Below, one piece after another: positions 26,670-33,744 of a stretch of DNA of 64,000 nt (position 1 is the stretch's first letter; each line of letters opens with the position of its first letter). The position numbers were made by a program, and so were the translations under genes. The stretch is from Pseudolabrys sp. FHR47 (GTDB lineage: Bacteria; Pseudomonadota; Alphaproteobacteria; Rhizobiales; Xanthobacteraceae). The notes beneath the pieces were generated by a model. The model did no database searches. It had not been told where the DNA came from and was given only the letters and a program-made list of their open reading frames with translations. The stretch spans positions 4,157,001 to 4,221,000 of the forward strand of contig NZ_CP039740.1 in the NCBI RefSeq assembly GCF_005153485.1, in the 5' to 3' direction.

Positions 26670-27327
26670 TGGGCCTCGTCTTGAGCCCAAATCCGGCAAG
26701 GCGAAGCAGCTCGTCGTCTTTCTCCACGGTTACGGCGCCGACGGCAACGACCTCATCGACATCGGCCTGGCCTGGCAGAACCTCTTGCCGGACGCCGCCT
26801 TCGTCTCGCCGCACGCGCCGCGGCCCTGCGGCCAGGCCCCGGTCGGCCGCGAATGGTTTCCGCTGACCTTCCGCGATCCGAACGAGCGCTGGACCGGCGT
26901 CAATGCCGCGGCGCCGGGACTGAACGAATTCCTCGACGCGGAACTGATTCGCCACGGTCTGCCGGCTGACGCACTGGCGCTGGTCGGCTTCAGCCAGGGC
27001 ACGATGATGTCGCTGCATGTCGGGTTGCGCCGCGCCGTCGCGCCCAAGGCCATTGTCGGCTATTCGGGCATGCTGGTGCTGCCGGAGGAAGGCGATCTCG
27101 ACGCTTTCTCCGCGGAGATCGTGAGCCGGCCTCCCGTACTGCTGATTCACGGCGATCAGGATCAGCTCATTCCCGTGCAGGCGCTCATGCACGCCGCGCA
27201 GAGCCTGGCCGCGCTGGAAGTGCCGGCGCAATGGCATGTGTCGTCCGGTATCGGTCATGGAATCGATCAGGAAGGCCTGCGCCATGGCGGCGAATTCCTC
27301 GCCCGGCAGTTTGCCGCCCGCCAGTAG
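26644..27327 (+). CDS. phospholipase/carboxylesterase, alpha/beta hydrolase
   Basis: A 227-residue cytosolic serine hydrolase of the PF02230 group. The nucleophile S117 is in GFSQGT, the acid in HGDQDQLIP and the histidine in GIGHGID. FLHGYGADGNDL forms the oxyanion-hole region. Substrates in bacteria are generally short acyl esters; nothing here specifies one. The start is GTG 26644 inside the end of the glycosylase gene, preceded by AAAGGAAAAC. Confidence 0.9.
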   Translation: MPLDGPNLDGPRLEPKSGKAKQLVVFLHGYGADGNDLIDIGLAWQNLLPDAAFVSPHAPRPCGQAPVGREWFPLTFRDPNERWTGVNAAAPGLNEFLDAELIRHGLPADALALVGFSQGTMMSLHVGLRRAVAPKAIVGYSGMLVLPEEGDLDAFSAEIVSRPPVLLIHGDQDQLIPVQALMHAAQSLAALEVPAQWHVSSGIGHGIDQEGLRHGGEFLARQFAARQ

Positions 27328-27341
27328 CCGCCAGTATTAGT

Positions 27342-27359
27342 AGGCCCTCGTGCGGGCCT
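27342..27359. terminator. short hairpin after the esterase gene
   Basis: AGGCCC and GGGCCT pair around a six-base loop 15 bases after the esterase stop. The following bases are only moderately T-rich, so this is a weak terminator candidate. Confidence 0.4.
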
Positions 27360-27451
27360 CTTGCATCGGCTTCACAATCCCGTCACGCTGCCCTATTAGT
27401 AGAGGCTAAGCCGCGTGGCGGCGGCTGTCCTTGGAGGTCGAGGAGCAGCGC

Positions 27452-28009
27452 TTGAACGTGCACGTTTCGCCAGCCGGGTTTCCGGCCCTTGTGCTCAACG
27501 CCGATTTCAGACCGTTGAGCTACTACCCCCTGTCCTTGTGGTCCTGGCAGGACACGATCAAGGCGGTGTTTCTCGAACGGGTCAGTATCGTCGCCAATTA
27601 CGATCAGGCGGTACGAAGTCCCAGCTTCGAGATGAGATTGCCCAGCGTCGTATCGCTCAAGACCTACGTAAAGCCTTCGACCCACCCCGCCTTTACCCGC
27701 TTCAACGTTTTTCTCCGCGACCGGTTTTCCTGCCAATATTGCGGCAGCCGCGACGACCTGACTTTCGATCATGTCATTCCCCGCTCGCGTGGCGGCATCA
27801 CCTCCTGGGACAACGTCATCACCGCCTGCTCGCCCTGCAACCTGCGCAAGGGCTCGCTGACCATGAACGAAGCGCACATGTTCCCGGCGCAGATGCCGTA
27901 CCAACCGACGGTGCACCATCTGCACCGCAACGGCCGCCAGTTCCCGCCGAACTATCTGCACGACAGCTGGCTCGACTATCTCTACTGGGATACGGAACTG
28001 GAGCCGTAG
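27452..28009 (+). CDS. HNH endonuclease-family protein
   Basis: A protein of about 185 residues with a zinc-type HNH nuclease core: two CxxC pairs (FSCQYCGSRDD and ACSPCNLRKG) flanking FDHVIPRSRGG with the catalytic histidine. The first 90 residues contain VLNADFRPLSYYPLSLWSWQDTI, typical of a chromosomal HNH family widespread in alphaproteobacteria. The biological substrate is unknown. I chose TTG 27452 because GAGGAG lies six bases upstream; the open frame begins seven codons earlier. No methylase or mobile gene accompanies it, so it is unlikely to be a restriction or homing enzyme. Confidence 0.87.
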   Translation: MNVHVSPAGFPALVLNADFRPLSYYPLSLWSWQDTIKAVFLERVSIVANYDQAVRSPSFEMRLPSVVSLKTYVKPSTHPAFTRFNVFLRDRFSCQYCGSRDDLTFDHVIPRSRGGITSWDNVITACSPCNLRKGSLTMNEAHMFPAQMPYQPTVHHLHRNGRQFPPNYLHDSWLDYLYWDTELEP

Positions 28010-28336
28010 ATTTCCCGGCGTCTGTGCACAACACGCCGCCCCTTGCGGCGGAACCCCCGGCTACCTATCTGTGTTACTGCTGCGATGTTGAGCATGTGAA
28101 AGCCTGCTCCATCGCGCCGCGGCAAGACCGCGGATGACGGCCACGAATAGCGGGCGACGCCGGATGTACGCGCGCCTCTCCTTCGTGGTCGTTGCTTTTT
28201 GTGCTGAAGGTTTTCGCGACAGCGTTGAGCGGTTCGCGCCCGGTCGTCCGATCGGGCTCGCGTCGTGCTCCGCTGCTCGCGAGGCGTGGGTTGCGGCCTT
28301 TGAACCTTAATTGGCTCGGGTCGCGCCCACGCCGCC
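28010..28336. other. gene-free interval between HNH gene and dsbB
   Basis: No frame here looks like protein. A CGCCGC/GCGGCG hairpin with loop CCCTT at 28034-28050 could terminate the HNH transcript, and CCGCGGcaagaCCGCGG near 28117 is a second small hairpin. The remainder is G+C-rich and featureless to me. Confidence 0.5.
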
Positions 28337-28870
28337 TTATTCGGGCTCAGGCCGCGCAAGCGCGGCTTTGGCGCCAAAGGCGGCGACGGCGGCAAGAAAC
28401 GCCGAGATCAGCACGTCGTAACCAGCCATCGAAATTCCGAACAGCCGCCACGCCGCCTCGTCGCAACGCGCAATGCGTATGGTCTGGAGCCGGTTCAGCA
28501 TGTTACCGGCCGACCCGAAATTGTTGACAGGCCCCGAGCAGTCGGACGGTCCGGGCCAGAACTTCCATTCGACCCCGGCGTGGAAGGCGGCAAGTCCGGT
28601 GTTCCAGAGCATCGCCACAGCGATGACCAGAAAGCCGAGAAACAAGACCTTGCGCGACGCGCCATGACCGGCGCCGAGGCACAACAAGGCGGCCAGCGGC
28701 ACAGCCACGTAGAAGGCCTTGCGCTGATCGAGACACAGCGCACAGGGCTCATAACCGAGCACATGTTCGAAGAACAGGAAGCCGATAATGGTGGCGAGGC
28801 CGACCAGCGCGACAAGCGCCGCGGCGGTGGCGATCGGATCTTTGCGCATCATCGACAGGGTATCGGTCAT
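28337..28870 (-). CDS. dsbB: disulfide bond formation protein DsbB-like
   Basis: An inner-membrane protein of 177 residues with four hydrophobic segments. It re-oxidises the periplasmic thiol oxidase DsbA by passing electrons to quinone. The first cysteine pair is C43/C46 in YEPCALCLDQR, and the second periplasmic pair is C111 and C136 (DCSG and ARCDEAAW). I chose ATG 28870; the frame extends upstream into the tRNA gene, which is not plausible coding sequence. No dsbA is adjacent. Confidence 0.9.
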   Translation of the reverse strand: MTDTLSMMRKDPIATAAALVALVGLATIIGFLFFEHVLGYEPCALCLDQRKAFYVAVPLAALLCLGAGHGASRKVLFLGFLVIAVAMLWNTGLAAFHAGVEWKFWPGPSDCSGPVNNFGSAGNMLNRLQTIRIARCDEAAWRLFGISMAGYDVLISAFLAAVAAFGAKAALARPEPE

Positions 28871-28985
28871 CCGGCGTATCCAGAGTGGGTTGGCGCGTAT
28901 CCGGACGGCGAACCGGCTTCCGTTCTGGCACAACAGGCAATCACGCCATCGGGCCCGGCCGCTCGGCTGAACGTTGCGAGGAAGA

Positions 28986-29070
28986 TGGTGCCCCTGGCCG
29001 GACTCGAACCAGCACACCTTGCGGTACCTGATTTTGAGTCAGGCGCGTCTACCAATTCCGCCACAGGGGC
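28986..29070 (-). tRNA. tRNA-Leu, anticodon CAA
   Basis: The minus strand folds as an 85-base tRNA: acceptor GCCCCTG pairing with CAGGGGC, a D-arm with GGTAGACG, an anticodon loop CTCAAAA giving anticodon CAA, a long variable arm typical of leucine tRNAs, the T-loop GGTTCGAGTCC, discriminator A and an encoded CCA end. Confidence 0.96.
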
Positions 29071-29122
29071 ATCTTTCACCGCGCAGGAGCGTACAGCCCG
29101 CCCGTTGCGCTTCGCGGGCGGG

Positions 29123-29150
29123 ATAATAACCACGCGAAGCCCCCGGTCAA
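29123..29150 (-). promoter_or_regulatory. candidate tRNA-Leu promoter
   Basis: On the minus strand TTGACC (29150-29145) and TATTAT (29128-29123) are separated by 16 bases, about 50 bases before the tRNA. A strong CCCGCCCG/CGGGCGGG hairpin lies between the -10 box and the tRNA and would form in the leader RNA. Confidence 0.5.
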
Positions 29151-29311
29151 CCGGCGGGTTCCGCGAACCTTCTCCGGTTCGTGGTGCAGCGATGTGGCGC
29201 TTTCGGGGCCGACGGAACTCGTTTTCGCGGCCAACAATCGCGCACGGCCCCGCAGGAACTTCCGCCGCTGATCGTTCTTAAGATGGGGCTACAAGCGTTC
29301 AGGAGTGGCAC

Positions 29312-29604
29312 ATGATCAAGACGACTGTTTTCGCCGCCGCGGCGGCCGCTCTGTTTGGATTGACCGCGCCCGCCCCGCGCAGGCCGCCATGGCCAATCCG
29401 GCTCTAGGCACGACGGTGCCGTCGGCGACGGAGAACGTGCAGTACTTCTATTACGGCCCGCCACGTCATCGCTACTATCACCGCCATTATCCGCGGCGTT
29501 ACTACGGCCCGCCGCGGTACCGCTCTTATGGCTATTACCCGGGCTATCGCCGCTGCGTGACTGTTTGGAACGGCTATCGCTACGTGCGTCGCTGCCGCTG
29601 GTAG
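29312..29604 (+). pseudogene. small exported Tyr/Arg-rich protein, frameshifted in its signal peptide
   Basis: ATG 29312 has AGGAG at good spacing and starts a typical signal peptide, MIKTTVFAAAAAALFGLTAP. That frame then ends in R-R-P-P-W-P-I-R-L. One missing base around the GCCCGCCCCGCGC tract (about 29360-29375) would join it to the other frame, giving A-Q-A-A cleavage and a mature protein of about 70 residues rich in Tyr, Arg and His (YFYYGPPRHRYYHRHY) with two cysteines near the end. Similar small secreted proteins are common in Hyphomicrobiales, and their function is unknown. A downstream ATG at 29389 would give only the mature part. This is either a sequence error or a recent inactivation. 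Confidence 0.65.
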
Positions 29605-29629
29605 CAAACGGCGCTATTCCACCAGGCGA

Positions 29630-29649
29630 CCGCCCGCGTCAGCGGGCGG
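29630..29649. terminator. bidirectional terminator hairpin
   Basis: CCGCCCGC and GCGGGCGG pair around a GTCA loop, between the convergent small-protein gene and the SAF-domain oxidoreductase gene. The plus-strand flank has CTCCGTTT. Confidence 0.6.
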
Positions 29650-29656
29650 CTCCGTT

Positions 29657-31009
29657 TCAAGACACGTTCTGTCGGCCGAAGGCGGCTTCCATCTCGCGGC
29701 GCACCTTCACCGCGATGTCAGTTGCATCGTAATCGACATCAGCCCAGCGCACCGCCCCGCCTTCGGCAATGTCATGCTTGAGCTTGACGTTGTGTGCCAG
29801 GCCGAGCGGCAGCAGACCGCGGTCGAGCGACAGGTCGGCCGGCGTCTGCTTGCCCCAGACGCAGAAACCGCCCTCACCATCGAGCATCTCGCCGGCCTTC
29901 AGATTCTTCTTTGCCGTCGCCACCACATCGGAACGGAACGCGTTGGGCGCGCCGGTCGGCTCATGCCGCAGCGCGCATGACGCCACCGATATGCCGAGCT
30001 CAAGGCCGATCATGTGGATCGGCCGATAAAGCGCAGCATACTTGCCGGATTTGTCCGGCAGCATGGCGTACTCCTTGAAGCAACGCCGTGCATAATCGGT
30101 CTCGCCCTCGAACACGACATAGGTGCCGAGCGCCAGATGATGCGGCACGTCGGTGCCGTCGCGATAGACCGACGACGTCACCTCGGTGACACCCTCGCCT
30201 TCCAGCGTGCCGCCGTCCGATTTCGGCTTGCAGATGTCGGCAAGTTCGAACCGCGTCGCGGGCGGAAAATGCAAACCATCCGATTGCGGACGCAATCCGG
30301 TGGCGTTGCACACCGCCGTCATCTCGATGCCGGACTTGGTGCCATCGACAAAGGAGTTGAACATCTTCGGATTGATCGACTTGCGGTCGATAATGTTCAG
30401 ATAGCGATCGAGAATGTCCCAGACATTGTCGGGGTTGGATTGGTGATAATGCGGCTCATAGCGCGTACCTTTGCCGGCCGCGATCACCTTGAAGCCGGCG
30501 GCACGGGCCCAATCAACCTGCTCGCAGATCAGCGCCGGCTGGTCGCCCCAGGCCAGCGAATAGACGACGCCGGCGGCCTTGGCCTTGCGTGCCAGCAGCG
30601 GACCGGCGACGGCGTCGGCTTCGACATTGACCATGACGACATGCTTGCCGTGCTCGATTGCCTTGAGGCAATGCGCAATGCCCGCGCCCGGCACGCCGGT
30701 CGCCTCGACGATGACCTCGATACGCGGATCGGTAATGAGGGTTTCGGCGTCCGCGGTGATGAGGGTCGCGCGCCTGGCATAGGCGTCATCGAGCGACGTC
30801 GCGGCGTAAAGCGCCTCCGGCCACCCCGCTGTTTTGAGCTGCGATCTGGCACGCGCAACATCGAGATCGGCGACGCCGACGATATGAGTGCCGTCGGTGA
30901 GCCGGGCCTGCGACAGATACATGGTGCCGAACTTGCCGGCGCCGATGACGCCGACGGTCACCGGTCTGCCGGCCGCCGCGCGCTCGAGAAGTTTGGCGTG
31001 AAGATTCAC
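29657..31009 (-). CDS. NAD(P)-dependent oxidoreductase, homoserine-dehydrogenase-like with C-terminal SAF domain
   Basis: A 450-residue protein. The N-terminal Rossmann fold has VGVIGAGKFGTMY at about 19-31 and VGVADLD after the second strand. The middle has EATGVPGAG, VVMVNVEADA and GDQPALICEQVDWARAAGFKVIAAGKGT. The C-terminal part (NLKAGEMLDGEGGFCVWGK) is an SAF-like domain as in sialic-acid synthases and FlgA, and such proteins are sometimes misannotated as FlgA. It probably oxidises or reduces a sugar-acid-like compound; the substrate cannot be deduced. It stands alone between two terminator or repeat regions. Confidence 0.8.
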   Translation of the reverse strand: MNLHAKLLERAAAGRPVTVGVIGAGKFGTMYLSQARLTDGTHIVGVADLDVARARSQLKTAGWPEALYAATSLDDAYARRATLITADAETLITDPRIEVIVEATGVPGAGIAHCLKAIEHGKHVVMVNVEADAVAGPLLARKAKAAGVVYSLAWGDQPALICEQVDWARAAGFKVIAAGKGTRYEPHYHQSNPDNVWDILDRYLNIIDRKSINPKMFNSFVDGTKSGIEMTAVCNATGLRPQSDGLHFPPATRFELADICKPKSDGGTLEGEGVTEVTSSVYRDGTDVPHHLALGTYVVFEGETDYARRCFKEYAMLPDKSGKYAALYRPIHMIGLELGISVASCALRHEPTGAPNAFRSDVVATAKKNLKAGEMLDGEGGFCVWGKQTPADLSLDRGLLPLGLAHNVKLKHDIAEGGAVRWADVDYDATDIAVKVRREMEAAFGRQNVS

Positions 31010-31090
31010 GGGTGTCCGCTCCCTGATGTTTTTTATATTGGGAGAACGGAAACACGGCGGCGCGCTTGAGACAAGCTATGCGCTTTCTTA

Positions 31091-31270
31091 CTTCCCTCTC
31101 CCCTTGCGGGAGAGGGTGGATCGCGCTGAGCATTTGCGAAGCGCGAGCCGGGTGAGGGGTCGGAGCGCACGTCACATCCCACCCCTCACCCGCCTTCGCC
31201 ATAGCGCGTCGAAGACGCGCGTAAACGCGCTTATGGCTCAGGCGCCCTCTCCCGCAAGAGGAGAGGGAAA
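31091..31270. repeat. large palindromic intergenic element
   Basis: The outer arms, CTTCCCTCTCCCCTTGCGGG onward (31091-31116) and its near-complement (31244-31270), each carry a small hairpin. Inner arms GGGTGAGGGGT and ACCCCTCACCC add a second layer. The whole 180 bases can fold as one long imperfect stem. It fills the gap between the oxidoreductase start and the next gene's stop. Related CCCTCTCCCC...GGGAGAGGG sequence recurs at 60968-61115. Confidence 0.75.
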
Positions 31271-31278
31271 GAAGAAGT

Positions 31279-31869
31279 CTATTGGCAGAGCGCGCGGGAG
31301 ACGAAGGTCTCGGAGCGGCATTCAGCGCCGGTGCTGCGGCCCGAGAGATAGACTTGCGCCGGGCAGACTTCGGCGGTGGTCATGTCGGCGCTCTTGCCGC
31401 TTTCGAAGCCGCGCGCCTTGCACATCGCGGTGGCGGCGGCGACGCAATCCGGCGCGCCGTTCGGCGCGGTACGGCATTTCTCGTGGCCGGTGACGACGCG
31501 CGCGGTCGGAATGCGCGCAACCGCACCGGCGGCATCCTTGGCGCCCTCGACTGTGGTTTTCGCGGCGACGCCAGCCTCGCGGCCGAAATTCTCGACGCCC
31601 TTTCCTGCATCCTTGAAGGAGGAGCCAATATTGTCGGTCTGGCGATCGAGCCAGCGCCCAATGCTCTCCAAGAGGCCGGGCTCATCGGCCCCTGGAGTTC
31701 GATCCCGCGGAGCCTGCGTCTGATGCTGACGCGGTTCCTGGCCCTGAAACTGCCGTTGCTCCTGGGCCGGCGCAATCGCGGGAAATGCCAGCAAGCAGAC
31801 AGCCAGCACGCCAAAAGGCGCAGCTTTCGCCGCGCGCCCTTCCGCAAAAAATCGTGCGCCCCACATCAT
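31279..31869 (-). CDS. exported hypothetical protein with Cys-rich C-terminus
   Basis: A 196-residue protein with a hydrophobic signal segment (FGVLAVCLLAFPAIAPAQ), a Gln-rich stretch, then an amphipathic region (SIGRWLDRQTDNIGSSFKDA, followed by Ala-rich sequence) and a C-terminal domain containing six cysteines (about C132, C142, C149, C168, C183 and C195), which may form disulfides in the periplasm. I do not recognise a characterised family. The signal and the cysteine spacing argue that it is a real gene. Confidence 0.7.
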   Translation of the reverse strand: MMWGARFFAEGRAAKAAPFGVLAVCLLAFPAIAPAQEQRQFQGQEPRQHQTQAPRDRTPGADEPGLLESIGRWLDRQTDNIGSSFKDAGKGVENFGREAGVAAKTTVEGAKDAAGAVARIPTARVVTGHEKCRTAPNGAPDCVAAATAMCKARGFESGKSADMTTAEVCPAQVYLSGRSTGAECRSETFVSRALCQ

Positions 31870-31965
31870 TTCGTTGCGCCTGAATTCGGACCACCCAACG
31901 CGGCCGCACGCGCAATAAATAATACCTAACCCATGCCGATGGCGAAATTGAGATCGCCGATTCGT

Positions 31966-32583
31966 TCAGAACAAGTATACCGCGCCAATGAGGCCGATGA
32001 GGACCACCGCGGCGCTCAGCCCGGTCCATAGCCCGAGCCGCTTCTCGATGATGATCCGCGCTTGGTCGCCATAGCGGTGCAGCAGGAAGGCGATCACGAA
32101 GAAGCGCATGGCGCGCGCGATGATCGAGAAGATTATGAACAGGAAGAAGTTGTAGGCGGCGAAGCCGGAAGTGATGGTCACTACCTTGTAGGGGATCGGA
32201 GTCAGGCCCTTGAGCAGGATGATCCAGGCGCCCCATTCGGCATAGGCGTGGCGAAAAGTCTCAACCTTGTCGCCGTAGCCATAAAGCTGGATTAGCCAGC
32301 CACCGACCGAGTCATAGAGCAGAGCGCCGATGGCGTAGCCGACGATTCCGCCCAGCACCGAAGCGACCGTGCACCAGGCGGCGAATAAGTAGGCGCGCTT
32401 GGGGTGCGCCAGCGACATCGGCACCAGCATGACGTCGGGCGGGATCGGGAAAAAGGAGCTTTCCGCAAAGGCGATCGCGCCCATGGTCCAGGTGGCATGC
32501 GGCTTGTGGGCAGCGTCGATGCACCGGTCGTAGAGACGACGGAGCCAGTTGCGCGGAGGGGCGGCGGCCTCGATAGGGGTCAT
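31966..32583 (-). CDS. YqaA/DedA-superfamily membrane protein
   Basis: About 205 residues with four or five hydrophobic segments. The motif AFAESSFFPIPPDVMLVPMS and the second half GLTPIPYKVVTITSGFA are the two inverted halves of the SNARE-associated/DedA (VTT) fold in the YqaA branch. DedA-type proteins act in lipid-carrier flipping and membrane homeostasis; the YqaA branch is less studied. ATG 32583 is preferred; a GTG three codons upstream is possible. Confidence 0.85.
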   Translation of the reverse strand: MTPIEAAAPPRNWLRRLYDRCIDAAHKPHATWTMGAIAFAESSFFPIPPDVMLVPMSLAHPKRAYLFAAWCTVASVLGGIVGYAIGALLYDSVGGWLIQLYGYGDKVETFRHAYAEWGAWIILLKGLTPIPYKVVTITSGFAAYNFFLFIIFSIIARAMRFFVIAFLLHRYGDQARIIIEKRLGLWTGLSAAVVLIGLIGAVYLF

Positions 32584-32627
32584 ACGCGACACTCATGAAA
32601 GGGAATTGTGACGGGGAGACGACGCGC

Positions 32628-33020
32628 CTAGCGCCGTTTCGAGACCCGTCGGGGCCGAAGGGGCACCACCTCGGGACCTGATTTATGCCTGACCGGCGGC
32701 TTGACCAGATCCTTTGGCAATTTTTCGGCAATGCCAAGAAGCCGCTCACGGCGGCGCATTTCATCCCAAACCTGGTCCGGGGTGACGCCGGCATGGACCC
32801 ACAGAACGACCAGATTGTAGAGCAAATCCGCGCTTTCGCGGACCACCGCCTCGGGCTGGCCGTCGAGGGCGTCGATGACGACCTCCACGGCTTCCTCGGC
32901 CAGTTTTTTGGCCATTTTGGCCCGACCGGATTTGAGCAGCTTGGCCGTGCGCGATTTCGCCGGATCTGCGGTCCGGGCAGCCAGAACGGCGTTGTGTAGG
33001 CGTGAAATCGAATCGGCCAT
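32628..33020 (-). CDS. hisE: phosphoribosyl-ATP pyrophosphatase, stand-alone HisE
   Basis: This enzyme hydrolyses phosphoribosyl-ATP to phosphoribosyl-AMP in histidine biosynthesis. The MazG-like helical core is clear: KMAKKLAEEAVEVVIDAL with the metal-binding glutamates and ESADLLYNLVVLW. The basic C-terminal extension (P-L-R-P-R-R-V-S-K-R-R) is longer than usual. ATG 33020 is preceded by AAGGTG. No other his gene is near, so this may be a second, repurposed HisE paralogue. Confidence 0.82.
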   Translation of the reverse strand: MADSISRLHNAVLAARTADPAKSRTAKLLKSGRAKMAKKLAEEAVEVVIDALDGQPEAVVRESADLLYNLVVLWVHAGVTPDQVWDEMRRRERLLGIAEKLPKDLVKPPVRHKSGPEVVPLRPRRVSKRR

Positions 33021-33060
33021 GGCGCACCTTAGCCGATCCGTCAAAAGACCACGTTAATGA

Positions 33061-33091
33061 AAAGCGGGCGGCCAGGTCGGCCGCCCGCTTT
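33061..33091 (-). terminator. strong rho-independent terminator
   Basis: A 13-base perfect stem, AAAGCGGGCGGCC with its complement, around a five-base loop, followed by TCATT on the minus strand after the stem-terminal T run. It lies just past the stop of the gene at 33106-33606. Confidence 0.85.
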
Positions 33092-33105
33092 GTTTATTAC
33101 CGTCG

Positions 33106-33606
33106 TTAACGGTCGAGGCCCCAGTTCTGGATCGGCGGATGCGGACCTGGGCCGTAATTCTGCGGGCCCGGCGTCCGAAGCTGCGGGTTCGGATGATCGC
33201 TGACGATGCCGTCGCGATAGTAGGTCCGGGGCTGCGGCGCCGCGCGATAATAGTTTCGGCCACTGCGTTGGTAGGTCCGCCCGCCATAGTAGGTGCGACC
33301 GCCGTAGTATGGGCCGTCGCTGTAATAGTAGCCGCCGCGCCGATAGTAGCGGTCGCGCTGCGACTCCTGGATGGCGAGGCCGATCATGGCACCGGCAATC
33401 CCCGCAAAAGCCGCTGCGGCGGCAGCGTTATTGCCGCGATGGCGCTTCTTCCTCGAAGCGACCTCGATCAGCTGGGCGTCATTGGCAGCGCTTTGATGAA
33501 CCGCCGGCAGCGGCGCGGCCGGCGCGGCAGAAGCCGCGTTGATGCCGAACGAACTCACCGCCATGACCGCGGCCAAAGTCACGGCGATCGAAGATCTGAC
33601 GCGCAT
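33106..33606 (-). CDS. exported Tyr/Gly-rich protein with glycine-zipper-like helix
   Basis: A 166-residue protein with a signal peptide (SIAVTLAAVMAVSSFGINAASA), a basic patch RKKRHRGN, an Ala/Gly helix (AAAAAFAGIAGAMIGLAI) that could insert in the outer membrane, and a tail with repeated Y-Y-G-G-R-T-Y units ending in Pro- and Asn-rich sequence. This layout is common among Hyphomicrobiales envelope proteins of unknown function. ATG 33606 with AGGAAAC upstream is preferred over a 40-codon longer frame. Confidence 0.78.
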   Translation of the reverse strand: MRVRSSIAVTLAAVMAVSSFGINAASAAPAAPLPAVHQSAANDAQLIEVASRKKRHRGNNAAAAAAFAGIAGAMIGLAIQESQRDRYYRRGGYYYSDGPYYGGRTYYGGRTYQRSGRNYYRAAPQPRTYYRDGIVSDHPNPQLRTPGPQNYGPGPHPPIQNWGLDR

Positions 33607-33744
33607 GTTTCCTGCTCCCTGCGTTCCTTTGCGTCCTTGATCATTCAACGCACGAGGACGCGCAAACCTGTGCGGCACACGGATGCGTGAATAAAGAAGC
33701 GCAGACGCAACCTCGTCTGCCGACAAACCACGGAAATCTCTTGC

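Noticed and set aside
27452..28009. Restriction or homing endonuclease interpretation of the HNH gene
   Set aside because: There is no methyltransferase, intron or intein context, and the N-terminal region matches a resident chromosomal HNH family.
28010..28395. Overlapping open frames on both strands in the HNH/dsbB gap
   Set aside because: They are Arg/Pro-rich with no signal, domain or start support, and extend into neighbouring genes.
31091..31270. CRISPR-like repeat array
   Set aside because: The repeated units are inverted arms of one palindrome, not regularly spaced direct repeats, and no cas gene is present.
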